Origin: M3007 sp031373665
GTDB taxonomy: Bacteria; Bacteroidota; Bacteroidia; Chitinophagales; Saprospiraceae
Length of the DNA stretch: 64,000 nucleotides
Assembly: GCA_031373665.1 (NCBI GenBank)
Contig: JANMMZ010000138.1
Location: 1 to 64,000 of the forward strand
Direction: 5' to 3'
Part shown: one piece after another, positions 1-8,670 of the stretch
How positions within the stretch are numbered: the first letter of the stretch is position 1
Layout of the letters: each line of letters starts with the position of its first letter
The notes under the pieces: generated by a model
Databases searched by the model: none
Seen by the model: the letters and a program-made list of their open reading frames with translations, nothing else
Told to the model about the DNA's origin: nothing
Position numbers and translations under genes: made by a program

Positions 1-144
1 AAGCCCTCCGTGTTGCTCTTACAGACAGCGCGGAGGGCTTGTGTGTTTCAGAAGGAGGCTACATTGCCGCAACTATATATGGTTGCGTATATGACGGGAA
101 TTTTCTGGGATTGCCGCAACTATATTGGTTGCGGCAAAGACTCA
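1..144. other. non-coding left flank with hairpins and direct repeats (attI-like candidate)
   Basis: No gene is visible here. Bases 1-10 and 31-40 form a perfect 10-bp inverted repeat around a 20-nt loop. The motif TTGCCGCAACTATAT occurs twice as a direct repeat (64-78 and 111-125). The second copy also forms a perfect hairpin, TTGCCGCAAC (111-120) with GTTGCGGCAA (128-137). The segment ends at G145, where the first cassette boundary GTTATCCCC begins. It does not show the layout of the three attC-like sites further on. Two direct repeats beside a simple GTT crossover point would fit an integron attI site, but this is inference; the integrase would have to lie left of the window. Confidence 0.4.
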
Positions 145-230
145 GTTATCCCCAATAAAAAAAAGAAAAATAAATAAAATATAATAAATATAACCCAACG
201 CACAAAGCCAAACACGACAAAGAATAAATA

Positions 231-270
231 GGCGGGCTTCGCCCGCCGAAGGCGGCACAGCCGCCTTTTT
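231..270 (+). terminator. double hairpin with T tract upstream of the methylase gene
   Basis: GGCGGGC (231-237) pairs with GCCCGCC (241-247) over a 3-nt loop. GGCGG (251-255) pairs with CCGCC (261-265), followed by TTTTT (266-270). This looks like an intrinsic terminator that insulates the downstream promoter at 283-290 from upstream transcription. Confidence 0.5.
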
Positions 271-282
271 AGTTAAAATTTG

Positions 283-290
283 TACCTTTG
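283..290 (+). promoter_or_regulatory. Bacteroidota -7 box for the restriction-modification operon
   Basis: TACCTTTG matches the Bacteroidota consensus TAnnTTTG and lies 33 nt before the ATG at 324, just after the terminator-like hairpins. The cassette would therefore carry its own promoter. Confidence 0.55.
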
Positions 291-323
291 CCTTTTTAAA
301 TCAAAATTTCACAACAAGTCTTT

Positions 324-2693
324 ATGTCAAGGATAAATGAGATATTGAGGGATAGCAATTACAGCAAATTGACTATTTTCTCAAAGCGAGAAATCGAGGA
401 GTTAGAAAATCGCATTATTGAGAAATCCGACAAGGAAAAAGTCTCATATCAAATCAATTGCCTTGTTAGAAACAAGGTTATACAACTCAAACCAGAAGAA
501 GTTGTAAGGCAACTATATTTAGGGCAACTCATCAATAAATACAAATATCCAAAGGATAGAATACAAGTCGAGTATCCAGTAAATTTCGGTTCAGATAGCA
601 GCAAACGAGCCGATATTGTAGTATTTGAAAAAGAACGCCCAACGGTAATAAATATCCTAATTGAACTTAAAAAACCACAAGCCAAAGAAGGAAAAGAACA
701 ATTAAAGTCATATTGTAACGCCACAGGCGCACCTATTGGCGTTTGGTCAAATGGCGAGCAAGTCAATCATTATCACCGTAAAGACCCCAATATTTTTGAT
801 GAAATCAGAGATATTCCAAGTGTTACTCAAACTTTAAAAGATATTCTTAATGAGCGTTTTACGATAATAGAACTTATCATTGACGACAAACTAAAATCAA
901 AAACCTTAAAACGCATTATTGAAGAATTTGAAGATGAAGTATTGGCAAATGCAGGTGTTGATGTGTTTGAGGAAGCATTTAAACTCATTTTCACCAAACT
1001 TTATGACGAGTTTTCAAGCGGAAAGGATAAAGACAGGTTTTTGAGTTGGTTAGACGACAATCCCGATGTTACTTTCAAAGATTTGGAGGATTATTTTGAC
1101 AAATTCATAAAACGAAAAGGAACAGACGATAAAACAGACATTGAAAAAACTTGCCAACGTTTTTTTGAAAATACTTATACGAAATTTCGGAACATGGAAT
1201 TTCGGAATACAGGCGCAGAAAGTGAAACTAAAAAGCAAATTGACAACCTTTTTGAAGCAGCAAAAAAGAAATGGAAAGGCATTTTTTCAGACGATGCACG
1301 AATTGAACTACCGCCATCACATTTGCAAACTTGTGTATCATATTTGCAAGAAGTCAAATTATTCAATTCCAATTTAGAAGTCGTTGATGAAGCCTTTGAA
1401 TATCTTGTCAATAAAGATGCAAAAGGCGACAAAGGGCAATACTTCACACCTCGATACATTATTGATATGTGTGTAAAAATGCTCAACCCAAAAGCCGATG
1501 AATTTATGATTGACACCGCTTCGGGTAGTTGCGGTTTTCCTGTTCACACCATTTTCTACGTTTGGGAACAACTCAATCCAAACGGCAACAATTCTTTTGG
1601 CACAGAAGAAAAAACAGCCGAACAAAAAAGATACGTTCAAGAAAACGTTTTCGCCATTGACTTTGACCTAAAAGCGGTGCGGGTTGGAAGGACATTGAAC
1701 TTGATTGCAGGTGACGGAGAAACCAACGTTATTGAACTGAATACGCTTGATTTTGAGCGTTGGGAAGAAGATTATCCCGCAAAACCTTATTGGAAAAAGT
1801 ATTTTCAAACAGGTTTTAATAATCTTTTGGAACAACGAGCCGAAGCGAACAGCAATAAATTTTTTGGTTTTGATATTCTTATGGCAAACCCACCTTTTGC
1901 GGGTGACATCAAAGACCAAAGACTTTTACGCAAATATGAATTGACCCGAAAAGTTGGCGAAGAAGAAGATGAAGACACAGGCGAAACCATAAAAATCCAA
2001 AAGGGTTGGCATGATAAAATAAGTCGTGATATTCTTTTCATTGAGCGTAATTTGGATATGCTCAAAGACGGCGGACGTATGGCAATCGTCTTGCCACAAG
2101 GCAGATTTAACAACCAATCTGATAAATATATTCGCCAATATATTGCCGAGCGTTGCCGCATTTTGGGCGTTGTTGGCTTACATGGAAATTCGTTTAAGCC
2201 ACATACGGGTACTAAAACAAGTGTTCTTTTTGTTCAGAAGTGGGACGATGAACTTTGCCCGAAAGTAGAAAACTACAATGTGTTTTTTGCCACTCAAAGG
2301 AAACAAGGCAAAGACAATAGCGGCGATAAAATATACGAAACTCGCCTTTATGTACGATACTACGATGAAAAAACAGGCGTAAAGGAATACCCAATTGATG
2401 TTTTTCAAACGCAATTCGGAAATCCCAAAGATTACAACAAATACCGTTTGGGCAATTCGGGTAAAGTTATTGACGGAAACGAATATGCCAATTTATCAAA
2501 GCAACAACAGAAAAAATACATCAATATTCAATACGCCTTTGCCTACAATAAGGTAATGACGGATAAATATGGTCATACCGTAGTTGAACATGATTTGTTT
2601 AGCACTCAACTATCCAATGGAACAGCGACCGATGAAGGAATTGCGGAAGCATTTATTGAGTTTGCCAAAAAAGAGCGATTAAGTTTTTTTTGA
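324..2693 (+). CDS. fused nuclease-N6-adenine DNA methyltransferase (BcgI/type I-like RM subunit)
   Basis: 789 residues. The N-terminal part resembles the HsdR N-terminal nuclease domain with a PD-(D/E)xK signature: D97 in RADIVVF and E114/K116 in LIELKKPQ. The middle is an HsdM-type N6-adenine methyltransferase, with SAM-binding motif DTASGSCGF at 397-405 and catalytic NPPF at 522-525. Nuclease and methylase in one chain, followed by an S gene, is the layout of BcgI-like type IIB or type IIG systems. No helicase/translocase domain is seen in this chain or the next, so classical ATP-driven type I cleavage is unlikely from these two genes alone. The stop overlaps the next gene at an eight-T run. 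Family assignment is firm; the exact RM type is inferred. Confidence 0.88.
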   Translation: MSRINEILRDSNYSKLTIFSKREIEELENRIIEKSDKEKVSYQINCLVRNKVIQLKPEEVVRQLYLGQLINKYKYPKDRIQVEYPVNFGSDSSKRADIVVFEKERPTVINILIELKKPQAKEGKEQLKSYCNATGAPIGVWSNGEQVNHYHRKDPNIFDEIRDIPSVTQTLKDILNERFTIIELIIDDKLKSKTLKRIIEEFEDEVLANAGVDVFEEAFKLIFTKLYDEFSSGKDKDRFLSWLDDNPDVTFKDLEDYFDKFIKRKGTDDKTDIEKTCQRFFENTYTKFRNMEFRNTGAESETKKQIDNLFEAAKKKWKGIFSDDARIELPPSHLQTCVSYLQEVKLFNSNLEVVDEAFEYLVNKDAKGDKGQYFTPRYIIDMCVKMLNPKADEFMIDTASGSCGFPVHTIFYVWEQLNPNGNNSFGTEEKTAEQKRYVQENVFAIDFDLKAVRVGRTLNLIAGDGETNVIELNTLDFERWEEDYPAKPYWKKYFQTGFNNLLEQRAEANSNKFFGFDILMANPPFAGDIKDQRLLRKYELTRKVGEEEDEDTGETIKIQKGWHDKISRDILFIERNLDMLKDGGRMAIVLPQGRFNNQSDKYIRQYIAERCRILGVVGLHGNSFKPHTGTKTSVLFVQKWDDELCPKVENYNVFFATQRKQGKDNSGDKIYETRLYVRYYDEKTGVKEYPIDVFQTQFGNPKDYNKYRLGNSGKVIDGNEYANLSKQQQKKYINIQYAFAYNKVMTDKYGHTVVEHDLFSTQLSNGTATDEGIAEAFIEFAKKERLSFF
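2684..2691 (+). other. T8 homopolymer at the methylase/specificity gene junction
   Basis: Eight consecutive T residues directly precede the stop of the methylase gene (TGA at 2691-2693). A -1 slip on this run continues into the specificity frame without a stop, giving one fused nuclease-methylase-specificity chain. Otherwise the downstream gene must start at TTG 2690 inside the run. Confidence 0.6.
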
Positions 2694-4165
2694 GTAGCCC
2701 GTTTGATGAAGCCAAATATCGGGCTTTGTTAGACGGGCTGGAAATCACAGAATTGAGTTTAGAAGATGCAAAAATTGCGAACTATTCGTTTCGCCTTGAC
2801 AACCAATTTTTCCAAAAGGAATTTTTGAGCATATTTGAGGAAAGTATGCCATTTAGATACCTTTCAGAAATATGTGAAATTAAAAGCGGAACAACACCAA
2901 GTGATAGGGATGAAGAATTAAAACACGGTGTCATTTTGTTAAAGACAAATGATATTAGAAACAACATTTTGCCAGTTCATTCTGATTATTTCTATATTGA
3001 CCGCAAAACCAATCAAAGAATGAAATCAACAGAATTGAAGGCAAATGATGTGCTTGTCAATATTGTTGGAGCAACTACCGATGTTATAGGTCGTTGTTCA
3101 ATCGTTCCAAACGAATTTCCGAAGGCGAATATCACACAAGCAATGGCTTTTTGCAGGCTAATTGACATGGACTTTAAGCCATTTTACCTGTTTGCTTTCT
3201 TTACATCAAAATTCGCAAACATTCAAGTTCGTAAAATTGCCAGACCAACAGGGCAATATAATATGAATTTAACCGAATTAGGAACATTCAAAATTCCAAT
3301 TGTTTCAATTGATTTTCAAAATGAGATTGAAAAAGTAATCCTCAAAGCACATGAAATATCAGAAACAAGTAAAAGCATATACAGAGCAGCCGAAACAATT
3401 TTATTAACTGAATTATGCTTACAAGATTTCAAGCCTACCGAAGTGAATACATCAGTTCGGACAATACAAGATAGTTTTTTCAATTCGTGGCGATTAGATG
3501 CGGAATATTATCAGCAGAAATATGATGAAATGGAAGTAGTTTGTAAAAAAAATGCAAAATATACAAAACGGATAGTAGAATTTAGAACTTTCAACAGACG
3601 AGGATTACAGCCTGATTATTCTGAAAATGGAAAATTAGATGTAATAAACAGTAAGCACATTTTAGCAAGTATTTTAGATTACGGTAATTTTGAAAAAACA
3701 GAATACTTGAATTGGAAAAGCCGTGCAATTGCAAGAGTGAATTACGGAGATATTTTGACATATACGACAGGTGCAAATATTGGTAGGACGCACACATATT
3801 TGAGCAATGAACCCGCATTAGCAAGCAACCATGTAAATATTCTAAGAATAGAAAATGAAAACTCTGTTTATGTCGCTTTTGTAATAAACTCAATAGTTGG
3901 TCAATATCAAACTGAAAAACTAAGCGCAGGTTCAGCGCAACAAGAACTTTATCCAAAGGATATTGATAGGTTTTATATTCCGTTTATAAAAGAAGAATAT
4001 CAAACTAAGATTGAGGAAAAAGTGATTGAAAGCAGATTGAAATATTTGGAGGGCAAACGCCTCATAGCCTTAGCAAAAACCGCCGTAGAAATAGCGATAG
4101 AAGAAAACGAGGAAGCGGCTTTAACCTTGATAAAAAACAACTTTGAATACACCCCCTCAGTATAA
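2690..4165 (+). CDS. type I-like DNA specificity subunit (HsdS family)
   Basis: 491 residues with the two-part HsdS layout. A first target-recognition domain (about 45-190) begins near CEIKSGTTPS and a second (about 275-430) near EFRTFNRRGLQ. Each is followed by a conserved helical segment (FQNEIEKVILKAHEISE and YQTKIEEKVIESRLKYLEG). It should select the methylation/cleavage sequence for the upstream chain. The only early start is TTG at 2690, overlapping the previous stop by 4 nt; the first in-frame ATG is about 50 residues in, after conserved-looking sequence. Translation is therefore either coupled re-initiation at TTG or a frameshift fusion. It is the last gene of cassette 1. Confidence 0.85.
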   Translation: MSSPFDEAKYRALLDGLEITELSLEDAKIANYSFRLDNQFFQKEFLSIFEESMPFRYLSEICEIKSGTTPSDRDEELKHGVILLKTNDIRNNILPVHSDYFYIDRKTNQRMKSTELKANDVLVNIVGATTDVIGRCSIVPNEFPKANITQAMAFCRLIDMDFKPFYLFAFFTSKFANIQVRKIARPTGQYNMNLTELGTFKIPIVSIDFQNEIEKVILKAHEISETSKSIYRAAETILLTELCLQDFKPTEVNTSVRTIQDSFFNSWRLDAEYYQQKYDEMEVVCKKNAKYTKRIVEFRTFNRRGLQPDYSENGKLDVINSKHILASILDYGNFEKTEYLNWKSRAIARVNYGDILTYTTGANIGRTHTYLSNEPALASNHVNILRIENENSVYVAFVINSIVGQYQTEKLSAGSAQQELYPKDIDRFYIPFIKEEYQTKIEEKVIESRLKYLEGKRLIALAKTAVEIAIEENEEAALTLIKNNFEYTPSV

Positions 4166-4202
4166 ATCGTTGAAAATGAATAAACTAAACGAGTACAAAA
4201 AA

Positions 4203-4293
4203 GGGGATAACAACGCATCCCCGACCATGCCGCCCAAAGCCCACCCGCAAAAGCCAACGCAGGGCGGCACGGCGGGGATGCAACCGTTCTCGG
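4203..4293. repeat. attC-like recombination site 1
   Basis: Layout: R'' GGGGATAAC (4203-4211), 3-nt spacer, outer arm GCATCCCC (4215-4222), 6-nt spacer, inner arm GCCGCCC (4229-4235), 26-nt loop (4236-4261), GGGCGGC (4262-4268), 5-nt spacer, GGGGATGC (4274-4281), AACC, R' GTTCTCGG (4286-4293). All arms pair perfectly. The loop is nearly identical to that of site 2 (23 of 26 bases). R'' matches the start of cassette 1 and R' matches the end of cassette 2. AAC/GTT boxes with internal spacers are the hallmark of attC sites. Confidence 0.75.
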
Positions 4294-4340
4294 AAAAAAT
4301 AAAAAACAAAATACTCAACCAATACCAAAACGAAAGTCTG

Positions 4341-5468
4341 TTACCGCAAATACTCCTCCTCCGTCACCGCTTCCAACCAAACAGCCGTCGTCCCTTTCAA
4401 CGCATTCGTGATGGCAACTTGGATAAATGCAACGTCGGGGCTTGCGCCGTGCCAGTGTGGCACGTTCGGCGGACATTTGACCACATCGCCTTTGCGGAGG
4501 ATTTTTTTCGGACTGCCTTTTTCCTGATAAAAACCGATGCCGTTTATGACCAATAAAATCTGTCCGCCGGGGTGATAATGCCATTTCGTGCGCGCGCCCG
4601 GCTCGAAAGTGACGCTCCCGACTTGGGCAGCATTCAGGCTGTCGCTCAACACCAATTGTTGAAGCCATGCCGTCCCAGTGAAGTTTTGGTTGTTGATTTT
4701 ATCGCCTTTTGGAAAAACCAAACCTTCCGAATTGGTGATCGTTTCGGCAATTTTTGGGCTGCTTGTGCCAAAAATTTCATCCAAAAACTGATTGACCGTG
4801 TTGCGGTCCTTGCCGCCAATTTTGGTAGAAATCAGGGTGGCAATGCCGCGCAATTGTTGTTCGCTGAGTCCGACGTTTTTGCCCACTTTCAAATGCGAAC
4901 GCAACTGATTTTCGCAACCTTCCATGCTTGCCAACGCCGAAATCGTAGCAATTTCTCGCTTTTGAAAATCCAAAACATCCCTGCCAAAAATGTCGGCGAA
5001 CAAATGCTCTTTCAAAAAAGTATCAATCACTGGGACAAATTTTTGGGGCGCACCGATGGCTGTCGTGCCCGTCAAAGCGGTTTGCACATTTTTTCCGTAG
5101 GCAAATTTTCCCTCCGCGAAAGGTTCGGGCGAGGCTTCCTTGCCGACCAAATCAGCAATGCCTTTTTGCATGCGCTCGGTCAGCACGTTTTCAAAAGTGC
5201 TGATGGCGTTGAGGCTGCGCGGAAAACCGGTGTAGGCATAGAGATGCACCAAAATTTCCTTGATTTCATGGATACTCAAACCGGCATCCAAGCCTTCGTC
5301 GAGGGCAGTTTTTAGCAGTTTTTGGTCGCCTTTTGCGGTGTAGGCAGCGATGGGGACGATGCTTTCCTGTTGTTTGCTCAATGCCTGTGGCATGGTTACT
5401 TGTTGCGCTTTTGTTGAAAAATTAAATGCCAACAAAGCCGAGAAAAAAGCTAAAATTATTTTTTTCAT
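4341..5468 (-). CDS. exported carboxymuconolactone decarboxylase-like/cupin protein
   Basis: 375 residues from the ATG at 5468, chosen because it gives a signal peptide ending near FNFSTKAQ; an upstream extension would overlap the neighbouring gene. Two AhpD/CMD-like helical modules follow (about 30-115 and 150-240), the second with ASMEGCENQLRSHL. The C-terminal part is a cupin: KWHYHPGGQ carries the first metal-binding histidines and CPPNVPHWHG the second motif. CMD-cupin fusions are common in Bacteroidota, usually next to small hydrolases; the substrate is unknown. It is the last gene of a five-gene minus-strand run, 1 nt after the carboxylesterase. Confidence 0.8.
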   Translation of the reverse strand: MKKIILAFFSALLAFNFSTKAQQVTMPQALSKQQESIVPIAAYTAKGDQKLLKTALDEGLDAGLSIHEIKEILVHLYAYTGFPRSLNAISTFENVLTERMQKGIADLVGKEASPEPFAEGKFAYGKNVQTALTGTTAIGAPQKFVPVIDTFLKEHLFADIFGRDVLDFQKREIATISALASMEGCENQLRSHLKVGKNVGLSEQQLRGIATLISTKIGGKDRNTVNQFLDEIFGTSSPKIAETITNSEGLVFPKGDKINNQNFTGTAWLQQLVLSDSLNAAQVGSVTFEPGARTKWHYHPGGQILLVINGIGFYQEKGSPKKILRKGDVVKCPPNVPHWHGASPDVAFIQVAITNALKGTTAVWLEAVTEEEYLR

Positions 5469-5469
5469 T

Positions 5470-7104
5470 TTAAACGCCGTTTTTTTGGAGTTTGCCCGAT
5501 TTGACTTCTTTTTCAATCACATCCAACCTTTTTTTCTTCGGGTCAGGTTTGCTGACGGCGTTGCCATCAGGTTGAATGTCCATGATTGTTTGCTTTTTTC
5601 GATGAAAAACAGCCCATTTTGCCAAGCCTTTTCCGTTTGGATTGCCTGTTTTTGCAAAATTTGCCCAATAAGCATTCATCGTTTTGGCAACTTTTTGGTC
5701 AGTGGGCGAGGCGACTTTGACTCCTCGGCGGGTTTCCAAAGTATTAAAAACATACGGAATTTCGGAACCATGCGAAGCCCCATAAGGCATCATTTTTCGC
5801 AGCGAATCAGGGACGTACGAAAACACATAAATATAGGCGGGCGCGCCTTTTTTGAGAAAAGCATTTACCGTGAAACGGGCGGGTTCTGCCCAAACTTTAT
5901 CGGTGTTGACCATGGAAAGCATTTCGGTCAGTTCTTTTTTTCCATTGGGGTCGTAGGCGGCTGCTGCCTCGTTATTCAGGTCGCCGAACATGGACAACAA
6001 TTCATCTTTTGAATTGGCGCGCACCACAAAAGCACCCTGCATTTCCGCGCTGTTCGAGCCGATGATGATTGGGATTTTGGGCAATCTACCCGCATCGTAT
6101 GCCGATTGGAACCTTTCCACCACCAATTTTCCATCGAGAATCGGTCCCGAATAAATGCGCGGACCGCCTTCGCCGTCGTTTTCCGCGCCGCCATCCACGA
6201 TTTCCTCGACGGGGAGCGCGCGCAATTTTGCCAATGCTGCCGCGTCGCTGCCCTCAATTTTATGCCGACGGGCAAAATTTAGCGCACAGGTTTGTGCCGA
6301 AACGGGGTAAAATGAGTCCGCATTGTCTTTTTTCAACGGTCTTCCGCTCAAAATGCCGTCCCGACCACCCGAAGACTGCAAAATGGCTTTGTGAAAAAGC
6401 CCCCGCGCCGCAGGAATGGTGAGCATGGAATGTACCGAAACACCACCTGCCGACTCTCCAAAAATGGTCACATTGCCGGGGTCGCCGCCGAACGCCGCGA
6501 TGTTTTGCCGCACCCATTGCAGCGTGGCTATCTGGTCCATGTAGCCGTAATTACCTTTTGGCTCATCGGGAAATTCGTCGTTGAGCGCAGGAAACGCAAA
6601 AAAACCGAGGCGACCGAGGCGGTAATTGAATGTGACCAAAATGACACCCTGCCGGGCGAATGCCTCGCCAAATGATTCAGGCGACGCACCGCTGCCAAAC
6701 ACAAACGCCCCGCCGTGAATCCAAACCATCACGGGCAGTTTTTTATCGGCGGTAGCGCCCGCAGGTCGCCAAATATTGAGGTAAAGCCCATCTTCCGCTG
6801 AGCCGTCGGCAATGGCTCCGGGCTCGGCCTGCCAACCTGCCTGCGCACAGTTTGCCCCAAAATTGACGGCATCGCGCACGCCTTCCCACTTTTTTGCGGG
6901 CTGCGGCGCTCGCCAGCGCAATGCCCCGACGGGCGGCGCGGCGTAGGGTATTCCTTTGAAAACGTCAATGTCATCCTGATTCGCGCCGCGAAGTTTGCCC
7001 GATTGGGTCTCGACGATTGGCTGGACACCCGCGCTGGATGTTGGTTGCGCTTCTGAAGTGCAGTAGAGTATTAAAAATGAGAGTAAACCGACTAAATTTT
7101 TCAT
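5470..7104 (-). CDS. secreted type B carboxylesterase
   Basis: 544 residues from the ATG at 7104, which places a signal peptide (LVGLLSFLILYCTSEAQ) at the N terminus. Type B carboxylesterase features are clear: FKGIPYAAPPVGALRW near the start, the oxyanion stretch VMVWIHGGAF, and the nucleophile elbow GESAGG with Ser about 218. A His-containing segment, YGASHGSEIPYVF, lies near the C terminus. It should hydrolyse a carboxylic ester in the periplasm or outside the cell. It lies between the CMD-cupin gene and a small lipoprotein gene in one run. Confidence 0.9.
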   Translation of the reverse strand: MKNLVGLLSFLILYCTSEAQPTSSAGVQPIVETQSGKLRGANQDDIDVFKGIPYAAPPVGALRWRAPQPAKKWEGVRDAVNFGANCAQAGWQAEPGAIADGSAEDGLYLNIWRPAGATADKKLPVMVWIHGGAFVFGSGASPESFGEAFARQGVILVTFNYRLGRLGFFAFPALNDEFPDEPKGNYGYMDQIATLQWVRQNIAAFGGDPGNVTIFGESAGGVSVHSMLTIPAARGLFHKAILQSSGGRDGILSGRPLKKDNADSFYPVSAQTCALNFARRHKIEGSDAAALAKLRALPVEEIVDGGAENDGEGGPRIYSGPILDGKLVVERFQSAYDAGRLPKIPIIIGSNSAEMQGAFVVRANSKDELLSMFGDLNNEAAAAYDPNGKKELTEMLSMVNTDKVWAEPARFTVNAFLKKGAPAYIYVFSYVPDSLRKMMPYGASHGSEIPYVFNTLETRRGVKVASPTDQKVAKTMNAYWANFAKTGNPNGKGLAKWAVFHRKKQTIMDIQPDGNAVSKPDPKKKRLDVIEKEVKSGKLQKNGV

Positions 7105-7125
7105 TTTAAATGACACCTTTTGAGT

Positions 7126-7581
7126 TTAGTGTTCAAGTGTATGCGTATCGCGGACACTACTGAAAGTCAAATCCAACAATTGCAAGTTTTTGCCCTGGCT
7201 TTGATAGATTTCTGTCACAGTAAATTGGGTAGTGACATCATTGCCTCCGACGTTTGCCAAAAGTGTGATCTTGTTCCAAACGATATAAGTGCCATTGCCA
7301 AATTGCTTCACGACCGTATCGTGGACATCGGCTTTTTTATACCAAATGCTACCGGATTTGATGATTTCTAATTCTTTGGCTTTGCCCCAAGTGCCGCTCA
7401 TGTGTACAAAGCGAGAATCAGCGTGAAACAGGGGTTCGAGTTTCGCCAAATCTTTATCCGCCATCCACTGCCATTTGTCTTTTGAAAGTTGGAGGACATA
7501 TTGGTTGGAGTGAAGATTTTTTGTCGAATTACAGTTGACAAACAGTAAAACAAGCAAAAAGCCCAAAATTGAATTTTTCAT
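7126..7581 (-). CDS. NTF2-like (DUF4440-type) lipoprotein
   Basis: 151 residues. A lipoprotein signal is visible, with a lipobox ending LFVNCNS. The mature part resembles SnoaL/DUF4440 NTF2-fold proteins (DKWQWMADKDLAKLEPLFHADSRFVHMSG). Such small cone-shaped proteins often bind hydrophobic ligands or act as simple enzymes; no specific reaction can be assigned. It is in the same orientation as its hydrolase neighbours, 21 nt before the esterase start, so probably co-transcribed. Confidence 0.7.
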   Translation of the reverse strand: MKNSILGFLLVLLFVNCNSTKNLHSNQYVLQLSKDKWQWMADKDLAKLEPLFHADSRFVHMSGTWGKAKELEIIKSGSIWYKKADVHDTVVKQFGNGTYIVWNKITLLANVGGNDVTTQFTVTEIYQSQGKNLQLLDLTFSSVRDTHTLEH

Positions 7582-7617
7582 AAAAGGAGAATGATTTATC
7601 GAACGATAGGATTTGAT

Positions 7618-8670
7618 TTACAGATGTTTTTGAAAAAAAACATTCAATTTGTTCATCGCCTGCGCCACATATTCAGGCACATAATAGGTTTGAATATGAG
7701 TAGCATTCGGAATCAAGAACATTTCCTTTTCTGTGGTGCCAGTGGCAAGCGCAAATGCGCTGTCCGTCATGTAATAAGTGTCAGATTTGCTGCCAGCCAT
7801 CATCAAAAGCGGCTGATTGATTAAATCCATGTTCGAGGCCGCATCAAATTCCATCAAATCGAGCAAACTGCTCATCGTGTATCGAAACGTGGAATTAGGG
7901 TGCGCGTGCGTTCGATTGTAATAATAATGCCCTTCCTGATAGAGGTCAAAAGGCATTTTGTCAGCCTGTTCATCGGTTGTTTTTGCATCGGCGGCATAAA
8001 TCACCGCGCCGCCAGCCGCCTCTTGCGCCCGCGCATCGGATGCTTGTTTTAGCCGCTGTTGAATGGTGGCAAGCCCGGAATTCATAAAACCATTTCGCCT
8101 GACCAATCCGGAATTGAACATGCTCAATGTTGCCACTGCCTTGAACCGTTTGTCTGTTTGCGCCGCTTTCAAAGCATAGCCGCCGCCGCCGCAAATGCCC
8201 AACAAGCCAAGGCTGTCTGGATTTACACCTTTAAAATGGGTGATAAAATCGGCCATTCCGCGAATATCCTCGATTCTGTTGGCGGGTTTGTCCACATTTC
8301 GGGGCGTGCCGCCGCTCGCGCCTTGGTACGCGGCGTCGGCGGCGATGGCAACAAAACCCGATTCAGCCAATCGCTGGGCGTACAAACCTGCCACCTGTTC
8401 TTTCACCCCGCCGTTCGGATGGGCAACCACCACGGCTGGGTACGATTTGGACGTGTCAAAATGGGCTGGCGTGTACACGTTGGCGGCGATTTCAATGCCG
8501 TTCAATTTGTATTTTACGGGTTGGATGTTCACTTTGCCCGAAACATTGACAGCAATGGCATCGCCATAGACCAAGCCAAACGGATTGCTCGCAGCGGTTT
8601 GGCTTTGGGCAGTGATGCTCGTTGAAATAAGCATAGCGGTCATTAAATAATTTATGATGGTCTTCTTCAT
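7618..8670 (-). CDS. exported alpha/beta hydrolase with Cys at the nucleophile elbow
   Basis: 350 residues from the ATG at 8670, which gives a signal peptide (MKKTIINYLMTAMLIS through AQSQ). Alpha/beta hydrolase fold signs: VVVAHPNGGVKEQ, a nucleophile elbow GICGGGGYA, and a late histidine in PNATHIQTYY. The elbow carries Cys (about 160) where esterases have Ser, as in dienelactone-hydrolase-like proteins. The start overlaps the previous stop by 4 nt (8667-8670), showing tight translational coupling. The substrate is unknown. Confidence 0.8.
   Translation of the reverse strand: MKKTIINYLMTAMLISTSITAQSQTAASNPFGLVYGDAIAVNVSGKVNIQPVKYKLNGIEIAANVYTPAHFDTSKSYPAVVVAHPNGGVKEQVAGLYAQRLAESGFVAIAADAAYQGASGGTPRNVDKPANRIEDIRGMADFITHFKGVNPDSLGLLGICGGGGYALKAAQTDKRFKAVATLSMFNSGLVRRNGFMNSGLATIQQRLKQASDARAQEAAGGAVIYAADAKTTDEQADKMPFDLYQEGHYYYNRTHAHPNSTFRYTMSSLLDLMEFDAASNMDLINQPLLMMAGSKSDTYYMTDSAFALATGTTEKEMFLIPNATHIQTYYVPEYVAQAMNKLNVFFQKHL

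Larger units (their letters stand above)
146..4286 (+). mobile_element. putative integron-type gene cassette 1 (restriction-modification pair)
   Basis: The block starts after G145 in GTTATCCCC (145-153). Its terminal site carries the exact 9-base reverse complement GGGGATAAC (4203-4211). In integron cassettes the R'' box of the terminal attC pairs with the cassette's own first bases, which is what is seen. The cassette holds the methylase-nuclease and specificity genes with their own promoter. It is about 4.1 kb, long for a cassette, and looks AT-rich compared with the next block. Confidence 0.7.

Noticed and set aside
1..40. intrinsic terminator at the left edge
   Set aside because: The 10-bp stem has a 20-nt loop and no T tract after it.
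324..4165. classical three-gene type I RM system
   Set aside because: No hsdR translocase is present; the nuclease domain is fused to the methylase instead.
4572..5315. long plus-strand open frame opposite the CMD-cupin gene
   Set aside because: It is an antisense shadow of a clear family member with a signal peptide and cupin motifs.
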